Below are positions 42,006 through 51,060 of a stretch of DNA of 64,000 bases, one piece after another. The stretch covers positions 7,502,001 through 7,566,000 of the forward strand of contig NZ_CP082301.1 of the NCBI RefSeq assembly GCF_019880305.1, read 5' to 3'. The notes under the pieces are model-generated. The model worked only from the letters and a program-made list of their open reading frames with translations, searched no databases and was not told where the DNA came from. Both the position numbers and the translations under genes were made by a program. Position 1 is the stretch's first letter, and every line of letters begins with the position of its first letter. Source of the stretch: Streptomyces decoyicus (lineage in GTDB: Bacteria; Actinomycetota; Actinomycetes; Streptomycetales; Streptomycetaceae).

Positions 42006-42658
42006 CCGGATACTCCCGTACCGCTCCTCGCGTCGGCAGTCCCGCCGGGCGGCTCCTCGCCCGGCGGGACCCCCAACTCCCATGCGAGTCCGTACCGTTG
42101 GAACAGCTCGGCGCGCAGCCGCACCCGCGGCATCGACGCTCCCGGCAGCAGCATCGGCACCACCGCGCCCATCAGCAGCGCCCGCAACAGCGGATAGTCG
42201 GCATCGGGATCCGGCGAGCCGTATGCCACGACCGTCTCCCGCAGCAACTGGGCCAGCCGCTGCTGCTCGGGGCACTGGATGAATCCGTCGGCCGTCAGAA
42301 TGCCCGCCATATGCGTCCGCATCAGCAACGGGTGATCATGCGCAAGCCCCAGGATCGCGTCGATGGCCCGCGCCATCAGCTCCCGCCCCGCGTCCGGTCC
42401 GGCCGGCCGAGGCTCGCGCTCCAGCGCGGCCTGCAAGGTGAGGTGCATCAGTCGGTGCACGGCGGACTGGAGCAGCTGACGCTTACCGGGGAAGTAGTAC
42501 GAGACGAGCCCCCGCGCCGCCCCCGCCCGATGAGCGATGTCTCCGAGCGTCGTGGCCTCGAACCCGCGCTCTCCGACCAGCTCGATCGTCGCCTGGAGCA
42601 GCCGTTCGCGGGACCGCCGCCGCAATTCTTCATTGACCGATGCGCTGCGGGGGGACAT
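41996..42658 (-). CDS. TetR-family regulator
   Basis: 220 aa, ATG at 42658 with AGGAG upstream; its 3' end overlaps the convergent LVIVD gene by 10 bp. HTH in residues 15-60 ('RLLQATIELVGERGFEATTL', 'GLVSYYFPGKRQLL'); the rest is a ligand-binding helical domain. No divergent gene exists, so targets other than itself cannot be guessed. A palindrome overlapping the probable -10 suggests autorepression. Confidence 0.9.
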   Translation of the reverse strand: MSPRSASVNEELRRRSRERLLQATIELVGERGFEATTLGDIAHRAGAARGLVSYYFPGKRQLLQSAVHRLMHLTLQAALEREPRPAGPDAGRELMARAIDAILGLAHDHPLLMRTHMAGILTADGFIQCPEQQRLAQLLRETVVAYGSPDPDADYPLLRALLMGAVVPMLLPGASMPRVRLRAELFQRYGLAWELGVPPGEEPPGGTADARSGTGVSGQR

Positions 42659-42693
42659 CCTGTAACTCCTGCGTTGACTGGCTCAGGGCCAAT

Positions 42694-42704
42694 ATACTCT
42701 GTAT
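42694..42704 (-). promoter_or_regulatory. ATAC-N3-GTAT palindrome at the TetR promoter
   Basis: An 11-bp perfect palindrome with an overlapping minus-strand TATATT (complement of 42691-42696) as possible -10, 33-46 nt upstream of the TetR start. Candidate autoregulatory operator. Confidence 0.45.
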
Positions 42705-43088
42705 GACTCCGGATGTCCGTCTTCAGGCGGAACCCGGGCAAGCTGCCTGATTCGGGCGACGCGGGGGATCGCCCGAATCGGGTGGCGATGAGACCAGTGG
42801 CGGTCTCGCGACCTGCGCCTTACCAGGTCAAGAGGCCGTCCCTGGCTCACATCGGGAACCTTCCCGCCCGGAAGTTTCCGAAAGGCCCGCGGGTGCAGCG
42901 AGTGACTGACGGCGGTCCGTCTGGCGGCCCGCGCCTGAGGTTCCCCTTCGAACCGTCCATCCTCCCTGCTCAGGGTCTTGTCGCAGTCTCTGTTGCCTGG
43001 TCTTCTGTACTCCGGGTGATCCGTAGCGCGTTCGCGGCCCGTTTGCGTACGTAACCGGCACGGGCAGGGGAGCGACGAGGGGAACGGC
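42705..43088. other. 384-nt gene-free region with several hairpins
   Basis: No supported gene. It contains a perfect 10-bp stem with a 9-nt loop (42750-42759 with 42769-42778) and a 6-bp stem (42790-42795 with 42802-42807), plus weaker pairings further on. Frames crossing it have no recognisable motifs. It may hold a structured RNA, an old element end, or only regulatory DNA. Confidence 0.4.
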
Positions 43089-43910
43089 GTGGAACCAGCG
43101 GCTGGGCAGGACGTACGCGGCACTCTGCCCGAGGGGCTCGGTGCGGCCATACGCGAGACCGCCGAGGAGATCGCCGCGCTGCTGCGCGGGGGCGCCGACA
43201 CGGGGCTTGTGGTGCCCGGGTCGGAGTGGAATGTCGGGGAGGCGGCAGCACATCTGGCGCAGGCCAACGAACTGATGGCGGACATTGCGGCAGGGCGCGC
43301 ACGCCGTCACGGGAACGGCACGCCGCAGAGCCTCGCCGCGGCCAACGAGCGAGCGCTCGCCGCATTCGACGAGCGCGGGGCCGAGCCGCTGGCCGCGATG
43401 ATCGTGGCGCAGGCAGAGGCCTACCTGAAGGCGATGGACGAGAGGGCGACGGACGGAACTGTCGCCACCCCGCTGGGCCCGATGGACCCGGACGTCCTGG
43501 GGTCGTACCTGCTCACGCACATGCTCGGCCACGGGTACGACCTCGCCCGTGCGCTGCGCCGTCCGCACATGATCGACCGCACCCGGGTCGAGCTGACCCT
43601 GCCGTTCCTGATCACGGCCATGCCACGGGTGACCGACACCGCCCGCACAGCCGGCCTTTCCGCCCGCTACGCGATCCGCTTGTGGGGTGGCGCCCGATTC
43701 GGTGTGGCGGTGGCCAACGGCGCGGTGTCCGTGGACCCGCAGCCGCCGACCCGTCCGGACTGCACCATCCTCACCGAGCCGGTCACCTTCCTCTTGATGG
43801 CACTCGGCCGCCGCAACCAGTGGGGCGCCCTTGCCCAGGGCCGCATACTCGTCCGGGGCCGTAGGCCATGGCTCGCCCCTCGCTTCCCGGCTCTCTTCAA
43901 GGCGCCCTGA
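43089..43910 (+). CDS. Maleylpyruvate-isomerase-like mycothiol-dependent protein with SCP2-like tail
   Basis: 273 aa, GTG after GACGAGGGG. The N-terminal ~150 residues match the DinB/MDMPI four-helix fold with metal-type His residues: 'SEWNVGEAAAHLAQANELMA' and 'LLTHMLGHGYDLARALRR'. The C-terminal ~95 residues resemble an SCP2-like domain. In actinobacteria such proteins use mycothiol as cofactor for isomerisation or detoxification; the substrate is not known. It stands alone; the 183-nt convergent gap downstream shows no gene. Confidence 0.75.
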   Translation: MEPAAGQDVRGTLPEGLGAAIRETAEEIAALLRGGADTGLVVPGSEWNVGEAAAHLAQANELMADIAAGRARRHGNGTPQSLAAANERALAAFDERGAEPLAAMIVAQAEAYLKAMDERATDGTVATPLGPMDPDVLGSYLLTHMLGHGYDLARALRRPHMIDRTRVELTLPFLITAMPRVTDTARTAGLSARYAIRLWGGARFGVAVANGAVSVDPQPPTRPDCTILTEPVTFLLMALGRRNQWGALAQGRILVRGRRPWLAPRFPALFKAP

Positions 43911-44093
43911 ACGCAGCGGGCGGCGTTCAGATGCATGTAGATGGTCGACGAGCTCACACCGGGGCAGGTAATGAACTGCCTTCTGTGCGGCGGCACCTGA
44001 CGGGAGGCGCTGGCCTGACGAACGGAGAGCCGGCGGGGCGCACGACAGGTGGACAAGTGGACAGGCGGTCCGGCAGAGGCTCCTGAGCGCGTG

Positions 44094-45131
44094 TCAGGTG
44101 AGGAAGGCGGCCAGCAGAAGGCCGCTCCCGAGGAGTGCGGGCAAGATCAGCCGGGTGGGGCGTACCACCCCGAAGACCGCGGCGAAGGCGGTGAAGACGA
44201 GGGAAAGCATGCCGGCGCAGCCGGTGAGCAGACGCAGCGCTTCGTCGACGGGCTGCCGGTCGGCGATCTGCGTCGTGGTGACGATGAAGGCGATCACTGC
44301 CGCGAGCAGCCCGAGGGTGCCGAGCGTCTCCGACCTGACCTTTCCGATCTCGGACTTGGCCCGCTCCTCGACGTCGGCGACGGCCTTGTCCAGCCGCTCC
44401 TGGAGCGTGTCGGCAACCTCCGCCGTGGCCTCGTCCAGGCGGCCGCGGATGGCGGTTGCCTCGCGGTGCAGCGTGATGTCCGCCCTGATCCGGTGGTACT
44501 CGACCACCCGCATCGCATACCCCGGCTGCTCCGAGTCCTCCAGGTCCAGGGCGCGCCGGATGGAGGTGAGGGCGAGGGTGAAGTCGCCCAGCAGACCGGC
44601 GAGTTGGGCGTGTACGGCACGGAAGCGCGGGCGTTCGGGGTCCGTCTCGATGGCACGCTCCATCCGGCCCATCGCCGCAGTGAGATCCGCCTGTCCGGTC
44701 TCACCCCCGCTCCACGCGTGCTCCGCCAGGATGCGGGCGTGATGGGCGACCAACGCCAGATTTCCCGGATAGGCGGCCAGCGCCGTCTCCGCGTGGCGCA
44801 GCGCGGTCACAAGATCGGGCCCGGCCTGTTCCAGCATCGCCATGTCGGAGTCCAGGACGGCGCGCATGGGCACCCCGTCGAAGCGTGCCGCGTGTCGCTG
44901 GTAGAGCCCCCGGAAGCGGCCGGCGTCCAGGGCGCGCCGGTGCCGGGCCAGCAGGACGTACAGCGCGTTGAAGCCCCGCGCGGGGTCGGACGTGTCGGTG
45001 ACGCACCGTTCCAGGGCGTCCATTTCCGCGGCTGACAGTCGCGCCGCTATCCCGGTCGCCACGACGTGGTACTCCGAGGACACCATGGGCGGCATGGCGG
45101 CAACGGCATCGAGGACGTGAGTGTCAGCCAT
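44094..45131 (-). CDS. TPR-like protein with C-terminal membrane hairpin
   Basis: 345 aa. Residues 30-215 are helical, TPR-like ('LVTALRHAETALAAYPGNLA', 'DFTLALTSIRRALDLED'). Residues 225-265 form a probable coiled coil ('LDEATAEVADTLQERLDKAV'), and residues 268-345 hold three hydrophobic segments. The layout suggests a membrane-tethered cytoplasmic scaffold. No family with known function is recognised, and neither neighbour is clearly linked. Confidence 0.65.
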   Translation of the reverse strand: MADTHVLDAVAAMPPMVSSEYHVVATGIAARLSAAEMDALERCVTDTSDPARGFNALYVLLARHRRALDAGRFRGLYQRHAARFDGVPMRAVLDSDMAMLEQAGPDLVTALRHAETALAAYPGNLALVAHHARILAEHAWSGGETGQADLTAAMGRMERAIETDPERPRFRAVHAQLAGLLGDFTLALTSIRRALDLEDSEQPGYAMRVVEYHRIRADITLHREATAIRGRLDEATAEVADTLQERLDKAVADVEERAKSEIGKVRSETLGTLGLLAAVIAFIVTTTQIADRQPVDEALRLLTGCAGMLSLVFTAFAAVFGVVRPTRLILPALLGSGLLLAAFLT

Positions 45132-45247
45132 GATCCGAACGTTATCGGGGGCCGGGCGGGGAGGGAGCGGTGTTCCTGTTTGTCAGGCAGGAGCCGCGGG
45201 AGCGAGTCGTCACGTCCCCCGCGGCCTCGGCGGTTGTCACCACGCGA

Positions 45248-45979
45248 TCACGGCGCCGGACGGCGGGCGAGGAAGACGAACTCCCTCCCCGGCCGGTCGG
45301 GGGCGTCGCGCACCTCCTTCACCGCATACCCGTGCGCGCGCAGGGCCGCCTCGACTTCCTGCCGGTCACGAAACCGCAGCGTCGAATCCGACGTCAGCAC
45401 CTTCCCGTTGGCGGTGAACACATAGGTCCAGCGGAATGTCACCAATGGCCCGTCGACGTCGATCAGGTCGACCCAGCTCTCCACCGGGCCGGCACCCGGG
45501 ACCTCCGCCACGCTGTACGAGGCCTTGCGATTCCACGCCTCCCAGGCGCGCTGGGACGGATCGCGGGTCTCGAATGCCAGATGACCGCCCGGACGAAGTG
45601 CCTCGCGGACTCCCGTCAGTGTCTGCCGCCACGCCCGTGGATCGACGATGGCCTGGGCGACGTTCGCCGTCATGGTGGCGAGGTCGGCTTGGAGCGGGGG
45701 GAGTGCTGTCGCATCACCGCAGATCCAGCGGACGCGATCGCCGCCCGGTTTGGCCTTGGCCACATCGAGGGAGGCACGGGCGGGATCCACACCGACGACC
45801 TCGATCCCGCGATCGGCCAGCAGGAGCGCCAACACGCCTGTGCCACAGCCGATGTCCAGCACGCGACGGGCACCGAGCTCCGCTGTGAGGTGCAGGTATG
45901 TATCCAGGTCGCGGCGATCGGGATCGAGCGGATCGTAGAGAGCGGCCAGTCGTGGGTCTCGGAAGGATTCGTCGGCCAT
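45248..45979 (-). CDS. Class I SAM-dependent methyltransferase
   Basis: 243 aa from ATG at 45979 ('MADESFRDPRLAALYD'); an in-frame earlier start is possible but lacks a better ribosome site. SAM motif I 'VLDIGCGTGVLALLLA' (about 41-56), acidic motif II 'VVGVDPA' and the later 'LRPGGHLAFETRDPS'. Close to small-molecule methyltransferases of the UbiE/Methyltransf_25 type; the substrate is unknown. It is divergent from the GntR operon. Confidence 0.85.
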   Translation of the reverse strand: MADESFRDPRLAALYDPLDPDRRDLDTYLHLTAELGARRVLDIGCGTGVLALLLADRGIEVVGVDPARASLDVAKAKPGGDRVRWICGDATALPPLQADLATMTANVAQAIVDPRAWRQTLTGVREALRPGGHLAFETRDPSQRAWEAWNRKASYSVAEVPGAGPVESWVDLIDVDGPLVTFRWTYVFTANGKVLTSDSTLRFRDRQEVEAALRAHGYAVKEVRDAPDRPGREFVFLARRPAP

Positions 45980-46050
45980 GCGTCTGAAGGTAGTCAAGGA
46001 CAACAGCCGCCGCGGTGAAAGGACTTGACGGGGGTGCAGCGTGATGGTGC

Positions 46051-46065
46051 AGTGGATCATCCACT
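46051..46065. promoter_or_regulatory. 15-bp palindrome, candidate GntR operator
   Basis: AGTGGAT-C-ATCCACT is a perfect odd palindrome 66 nt before the GntR start. A TTGACG (46025-46030) lies just upstream as a possible -35, so a bound regulator would block the promoter. It lies between the divergent methyltransferase and GntR operon. Confidence 0.6.
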
Positions 46066-46131
46066 CAGTCACTGGCTCACCCGGCCCCGCCGGGTGGCGC
46101 AAGGGCAACTGCCCGCCCCGGGAGGGAAATC

Positions 46132-46818
46132 GTGGAGACGCTGCCCCGTGAGACCGTCGTCGACGTCCTGGAGAACCGGCTGCGAGAGGCGATCCTCACC
46201 GGCCGCTACCCCGCCGGCGACTACCTGCCCACCGAGCGCCGGCTGGCGGAGCGGTACGGCGTCAACCGCACCACCCTCAAGCACGCCTACGGCCGCCTCC
46301 TCCAGGCCGGTCTGCTGGAGACGCGGCACGGTGTGGGCACCCGGGTGTGCGACTTCCTGCGCCTCGGAGGTGCCGATCTGCTGCCGATGTTGGTGAGGCA
46401 CAGCCCGGACTGGATCGGTGAGATCTTCGAAGTGCGGCGCAGTGTCGGTGTGTTGATCGCCGAGCGGGCCGCCGCACGGTCGCAGGCCGCGCAGCACGCC
46501 GAGCTCCGCGAGCTGCTGGCGGCCGTCCGTACGGCCGAGAGCGGCGACGCCGTACAGCTCGCGGACATCGAGGTGCACCGCGCGCTGGCCCGCGCCACCG
46601 GCAACCGCGTCTATGTGCTGCTGACCAACACCCTCTTCCAGGCCTATCTGCCGGTCCGCTCCGCTCTGGTACGGCCCTTCACCGACCCGGACGCCGCGCA
46701 CGCCCGGCTGGCGCCCCTGGTCGAGGCGGTGGCGGCGGGCGACTCGGGAGCTGCGCGCACCGCCGCCGAGAGCTATCTGACCGCCACCGAACGGATCATG
46801 CTGGAGGAGCTCGCATGA
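46132..46818 (+). CDS. GntR-family regulator (FadR-type)
   Basis: 228 aa, GTG start behind GGGAGGGA. N-terminal winged HTH ('REAILTGRYPAGDYLPTERR', 'YGVNRTTLKHAYGRLLQAGL') followed by a helical FCD-type ligand domain. FadR-like members sense organic acids or acyl-CoA. Its stop overlaps the start of the next gene (ATGA), so it is the first gene of a three-gene operon with the lipocalin-like protein and GMC oxidoreductase and probably autoregulates through the 15-bp palindrome upstream. Confidence 0.92.
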   Translation: METLPRETVVDVLENRLREAILTGRYPAGDYLPTERRLAERYGVNRTTLKHAYGRLLQAGLLETRHGVGTRVCDFLRLGGADLLPMLVRHSPDWIGEIFEVRRSVGVLIAERAAARSQAAQHAELRELLAAVRTAESGDAVQLADIEVHRALARATGNRVYVLLTNTLFQAYLPVRSALVRPFTDPDAAHARLAPLVEAVAAGDSGAARTAAESYLTATERIMLEELA

Positions 46819-48233
46819 GCGACGGCGACAGTGTCCGCGGCACTACCTTCACCGAGACGATGCTCGGCGGCGCCCGGATCGACGGCGAGGACGGGACCCG
46901 GCGGGCCCGGCTCGATCTGCGGGTGGCGGCGCGGGAAGTACTGCGTCCGCTGGGGACGACGAAGGCCAGGCTGAGCGGACGCCTACGCATCGCCGGATGG
47001 GCCGACGACCCGTACGTCACGGGCGAGATGGAGATCTCGCCGTTCGCCCGGCGCCGTATCCGCTACCGGCTGGCCTTCACCGCGCAAGGGCGCAGGCTGA
47101 CCCTGGACGGCTGGAAATCCGTCTCGCTGCGCCACCCCGTCCGCTCGATGACGGTCCTGCCCTACACGCTCCACGACGGAGCAGAGCGGGTCGGCACCGG
47201 CACCCTGCGCTTCCCCCTGGCCACCGGCCTGGCCCCCTTCCTGGGCAGCGTCCGCTTTCCGCGCCGCGAGGACGGCAGCCGGCACCTGGCGCCGCGCTGG
47301 CGCGGAGAGCCCGGCCGCACCGAGGTCTGGTACACCACCGTCACGGACCCGGCGACCGGCCACGGCCTGTGGCTGCACCACGAGCTGACCGCGCCCACCG
47401 ACGGTTCACCGCCCTTCGTGCACGGCTGGGCCGCCGTCTTCCCCCGTCCGGAACCGGACGGTCCGCAGGGCGCGGTGCGGCACGTGCGCTTCGGCCCCGA
47501 GCCCTGGCGCGGCGGCCGGGACGGCTTCCGTGCGGACGGCATCGTCGCCCGTGCCGGTCATCTCGGAGGTGCGGCCGGTGACTTTCGCTGGGAGCTGACC
47601 GAACACCCCGAGGACGGCCCGCTGTTCACCTTCCCCCGCTGGTCCTGGCGCCGCCCCCGGCTGCCCGCCGCGCAGATGCTCCCGGCGGCCCGCGCCTCGT
47701 ACGACGGCACGGTCACCTACGGGGGAGAGAAACTGGCCCTTCGGGGTGCGCCGGGCGCCTCCGCCCGTATCTACGGGCACGGCAACGCGCGCCGCTGGGC
47801 CTGGTTGCACGCGGATCTCGGCGAGGGCGACGTACTGGAGATCGTCGCCGCGGTCTCGATGCGACCGGGACTGCGCCGACTGCCGCCGCTGGTCTTCCTG
47901 CGGCTGCGCCGCGGCGGCCGCACCTGGCCCCGGCGGGCGGAGCGCGCCGCGCTCGGCTGGGCGGGACCCGGCCGCTTCCGCGCCGCCCTCGGGCGTCCGG
48001 ACTGGAGCGTCACAGGACGCGCCGGGCTGCGCCGTGTCCGGGTCGAGGTGAGCCTGCCCGCCGAACGCACCCTGCGGCTCGACTACGCGGACCCCGACGG
48101 CAGTCCGGCCGTCTGCCACAACAGCGAGACCGCCGACGCCGTCGTCCGCCTGGAACGCTGGTGGGGCCGCTGGCGCCCGGAGGCGGAGTGGCTCCTCGAA
48201 GGAACCGCGCATGCGGAGGTGGGGGAGCGATGA
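46815..48233 (+). CDS. Lipocalin-like protein linked to a GMC oxidoreductase
   Basis: 472 aa, coupled by ATGA to both neighbours. The N-terminal ~130 residues ('TTFTETMLGGARIDGEDGTR', 'LTLDGWKSVSLRH') resemble the all-beta tail domain found in some bacterial cholesterol-oxidase-like flavoproteins. Residues about 175-465 resemble a two-domain CrtC/AttH-like lipocalin ('GLWLHHELTAPTDG', 'GHGNARRWAWLHADL'). No catalytic set is certain. Its tight coupling to a GMC oxidase suggests it binds a sterol- or terpenoid-like lipid for that enzyme, or is a split partner of it. Confidence 0.6.
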   Translation: MSDGDSVRGTTFTETMLGGARIDGEDGTRRARLDLRVAAREVLRPLGTTKARLSGRLRIAGWADDPYVTGEMEISPFARRRIRYRLAFTAQGRRLTLDGWKSVSLRHPVRSMTVLPYTLHDGAERVGTGTLRFPLATGLAPFLGSVRFPRREDGSRHLAPRWRGEPGRTEVWYTTVTDPATGHGLWLHHELTAPTDGSPPFVHGWAAVFPRPEPDGPQGAVRHVRFGPEPWRGGRDGFRADGIVARAGHLGGAAGDFRWELTEHPEDGPLFTFPRWSWRRPRLPAAQMLPAARASYDGTVTYGGEKLALRGAPGASARIYGHGNARRWAWLHADLGEGDVLEIVAAVSMRPGLRRLPPLVFLRLRRGGRTWPRRAERAALGWAGPGRFRAALGRPDWSVTGRAGLRRVRVEVSLPAERTLRLDYADPDGSPAVCHNSETADAVVRLERWWGRWRPEAEWLLEGTAHAEVGER

Positions 48234-50104
48234 GCACCGCCGGACTCGTCGCCGCCCTCCTCGCCGACGACGGCAGCGAACGCTGGCCGGCCAAGGTGCC
48301 CCGCCGGCTCGACGACGTCCTGGCCTCGATGCCCGCGCCGGCCCGCGCCGGGGTGCACGGCGCCGCACGGGCCGTCGACGCCTATGCGCTGGCCCGCACG
48401 GGACGCCCGCTCGCCGCCCTCGGCCCGGTGGAGCGCGACCGGCTGATGACTGCGCTCGCCGCCCGGCCGCGCCTGGCCCCGCTGCTGGACCTGCTGAAGG
48501 TTCCGGTGCTGCTGGCCGCGGGCACGGAGCGGATGCTCGACGACCGGGCCCGCGCGGGGCGGGGTGCCGGTGCCGGGGGAGCGCTGCCGCTCGCCTTCGC
48601 ACCGCCGCGCGACCCGCCGCTGGACTGCACAGCGGCGCAACACTGGCCCGCGCGCAGCACCGCGGACGCGGTGGTGATCGGTTCCGGCGCCGGAGGCGCC
48701 ATGGCGGCGCGGGTCCTGGCCCGGACCGGATTGCGTACCGTCGTCCTGGAAGAGGGGGACCACCACACCACCGCCTCCTTCGGACGGCGCACGCCCCTGG
48801 AACGGTTCACGGACCTCTACCGCGACGGCGGGGCCACCGTGGCGGCCGGCCGCCCGCCACTGCTGCTGCCCACGGGGCGGGCCGTGGGCGGGACCACCCT
48901 CGTCAACTCCGGCACCTGTTACCGGACCCCGGACCATGTGCTGGAGCGCTGGCGTACCGCCTTCGGTCTCGACCTCGCCGACGGCTTCGGGGCGCATCTC
49001 GACGAGGCGGAGCGCACCCTGGGCGTGGCCGCCCAGCCCCTCGACGTCCTCGGCAACAACGGCCTGCTCACCCTCGCCGGGGCGGAACGCCTCGGCTGGC
49101 GCGCCGCACCGCTGCGCCGCAACGCCCCTGGCTGCCAGGGCTCCTGTCAGTGCGTCGTGGGCTGCCCCAACGGCGCCAAGCAGAGCGTGCAGTTGTCGGT
49201 GCTGCCGGACGCCTGCGCCGCCGGAGCCCGGATCGTCACCGGGGCCCGGGTGCGGCGGATTCTGGTGGACGCCGACCGACCCGGCGGTCCGAGGGCGGCG
49301 GGGGTGTCCGTCCAGCGTCCGGAGGGTGGTGACCTGGAGATTCTCAGCCCGCTGGTGGTGGTAGCGACAGGCGCCCTTCAGTCGCCACCGCTGCTGCGGC
49401 GCTCCGGGCTGGGCGCCCACCCACGGCTCGGCCGAAATCTCAGCGTCCATCCGGCGACCAGCGTGGCGGGCCGCTTCGCCGAGCCGGTGACCGCCTGGGA
49501 GGGGGTGTTGCAGAGCGTCGGTGTCGAGGAGCTGCACCGGGGCGGGATCCTCATCGAGGCGACCGCCACCCCACCGGGCATGGGCAGCTTCGTCCTGCCG
49601 GGCGTGGGCCGCGAGCTGCGCCGCGAACTGGACACCGCCGACCGGCTGGCCACCCTCGGCGCCATGATCGCGGACCGCCCTGCGGGCCGGGTCCTGGGCC
49701 GGGACCGCACCGTACTCCGCTACGACCTCGACCCCCGCGATGCGGGCCGCCTGATGACCGCGGTACGGGCCATGGGCGAACTGCTCTTCGCAGCCGGCGC
49801 CCAGGAGGTACTGACCGGCATCCCCACCGCACCGCGCGCCCGCTCCCTGGCCGAGCTGTCCGCACTGCTGGACGGGGTGAGCGCCCGCGGGCTCCACCTC
49901 TCGGCCTTCCATCCCACCGGAACCGTGGCCGCGGGGGCGGACCCCCACCGATGCCCCGCCGACGGGGCAGGCCGCCTGCGCGGCGTCCACGGGGTCCTGA
50001 TCGCCGACGGCTCGCTGCTCCCCAGCTGCCCCGAAGTGAACCCACAGTTGAGCATCATGGCGGCGGCCCTGGGCGTCGCGGAGCGAGCGGTGGGGGCGGG
50101 GTGA
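48230..50104 (+). CDS. GMC-family flavin oxidoreductase
   Basis: 624 aa, ATG in the ATGA overlap. FAD-binding motif 'DAVVIGSGAGGAMAARVLAR' (about 145-164) after a ~140-residue helical N-terminus, 'LLLPTGRAVGGTTLVNSGTC' and the C-terminal catalytic region 'LSAFHPTGTVAAGADP' plus 'LPSCPEVNPQLSIMA' fit the GMC_oxred_C layout. The insert 'CQGSCQCVVGCPNGAK' is Cys-rich, a feature of GMC enzymes related to long-chain-alcohol or sterol oxidases. It is probably a cytosolic or membrane-associated lipid-alcohol dehydrogenase working with the upstream protein. Confidence 0.87.
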   Translation: MSTAGLVAALLADDGSERWPAKVPRRLDDVLASMPAPARAGVHGAARAVDAYALARTGRPLAALGPVERDRLMTALAARPRLAPLLDLLKVPVLLAAGTERMLDDRARAGRGAGAGGALPLAFAPPRDPPLDCTAAQHWPARSTADAVVIGSGAGGAMAARVLARTGLRTVVLEEGDHHTTASFGRRTPLERFTDLYRDGGATVAAGRPPLLLPTGRAVGGTTLVNSGTCYRTPDHVLERWRTAFGLDLADGFGAHLDEAERTLGVAAQPLDVLGNNGLLTLAGAERLGWRAAPLRRNAPGCQGSCQCVVGCPNGAKQSVQLSVLPDACAAGARIVTGARVRRILVDADRPGGPRAAGVSVQRPEGGDLEILSPLVVVATGALQSPPLLRRSGLGAHPRLGRNLSVHPATSVAGRFAEPVTAWEGVLQSVGVEELHRGGILIEATATPPGMGSFVLPGVGRELRRELDTADRLATLGAMIADRPAGRVLGRDRTVLRYDLDPRDAGRLMTAVRAMGELLFAAGAQEVLTGIPTAPRARSLAELSALLDGVSARGLHLSAFHPTGTVAAGADPHRCPADGAGRLRGVHGVLIADGSLLPSCPEVNPQLSIMAAALGVAERAVGAG

Positions 50105-50330
50105 GGGCGCCGGTGAGCGGGGGCCGGGGAGCAGGGGACCGCCTGACGTGAACGCCGCTTCCCGGCGGGGCCCGGGGCCCGGCGACGTGTCCGGCGGATC
50201 TCGGTTGATCCATAGGAGTGCACTGACCGGAGCCTCGTCATTTCGCTGCCTGACGAGCCTGTGCACGGACATACGGTGGTGGGCCGGAACAGGTGGTGGC
50301 CACCGGACAACAGCCAGGCCGGGAGTAGCG

Positions 50331-51011
50331 ATGCGTCCAACCAATCTCACCGGGGAGTCGGCCGACTACGTCAGCGCCCGTGAGGAGCTGCAACAAGCCG
50401 AGATCGAGCTGATGCGCCATCGCGAACGCGTCGCCGAGCTGCGTCGCCGGTTGCCGCTGGGCCCCGTCGTCGAGGACTACACGTTCGAGGAGGGCCCTGC
50501 CGATCTTCAGGCCGGGGACGCGCCGACGCGGACCGTGCGCCTGGGCGACCTGTTCACTCGCCCCGGGCGTGATCTGGTCGTCTACCACCTCATGTACGGC
50601 AAGGAGCAGACCGATCCGTGCCCCATGTGCACGATGTGGTGCGATGGCTTCAACGGAGTGGCCCACCACGTCGCGCAGAACGTCGACCTCGCGATCGTCG
50701 CCGCAGCCGACCTGCCCACGCTCCGCGCGCACGCCCGAGACCGGGAGTGGACGAATCTGCGGCTGCTCAGCGCCGGGTCCAGTTCCTTCAAGTACGACCT
50801 GGGCAGCGAGGACGCCGAGGGCAACCAGGACTCGACGGTCTCGGTGTTCACCCGCGACGACAACGGGTCGGTGCGTCACGTCTACTCGGGCCACCCCCGG
50901 ATGTCCGACGACATCGACCAACGAGGCATCGACCTGCTCAGCCCGGTGTGGCACCTCCTCGACCTCACCCGCCGAGGCCGGGGGGACTGGTTCGCCGCGC
51001 TCCGTTACTAG
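50331..51011 (+). CDS. DUF899 thioredoxin-like protein
   Basis: 226 aa; ATG at 50331 after GGGAG; longer readings to 50148 have no family match. The pattern 'LVVYHLMYGKEQTDPCPMCT' with a CPMC site and 'VAIVAAADLPTLRAHARDR'-like middle fits the DUF899 branch of the thioredoxin fold. The role is unknown, perhaps thiol-dependent. A small hairpin follows the stop. The 226-nt gap upstream holds a 7-bp inverted repeat (50234-50240 with 50251-50257) but no gene. Confidence 0.82.
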   Translation: MRPTNLTGESADYVSAREELQQAEIELMRHRERVAELRRRLPLGPVVEDYTFEEGPADLQAGDAPTRTVRLGDLFTRPGRDLVVYHLMYGKEQTDPCPMCTMWCDGFNGVAHHVAQNVDLAIVAAADLPTLRAHARDREWTNLRLLSAGSSSFKYDLGSEDAEGNQDSTVSVFTRDDNGSVRHVYSGHPRMSDDIDQRGIDLLSPVWHLLDLTRRGRGDWFAALRY

Positions 51012-51017
51012 GTGTTT

Positions 51018-51032
51018 CGACCCGCAGGGTCG
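51018..51032. terminator. Short hairpin between convergent genes
   Basis: CGACCC at 51018-51023 pairs with GGGTCG at 51027-51032, followed by TT. Possible terminator for the DUF899 gene and, less likely, for the convergent DksA-like gene. Confidence 0.4.
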
Positions 51033-51060
51033 TTCCCGCGGCTGACGGGGTCCCGGCTCG

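Noticed and set aside
42683..43285. 200-residue minus-strand frame over the hairpin-rich spacer
   Set aside because: No start site signal, Arg/His/Pro-rich, and it overlaps the well-supported gene at 43,089.
43911..44093. Minus-strand text 'VSSSTIYMHLN' resembling a resolvase HTH
   Set aside because: Only about 12 residues, no other recombinase motif; too little to call a remnant.
48083..50350. 755-residue minus-strand frame opposite the GMC gene
   Set aside because: Antisense shadow; no ribosome site or family pattern.
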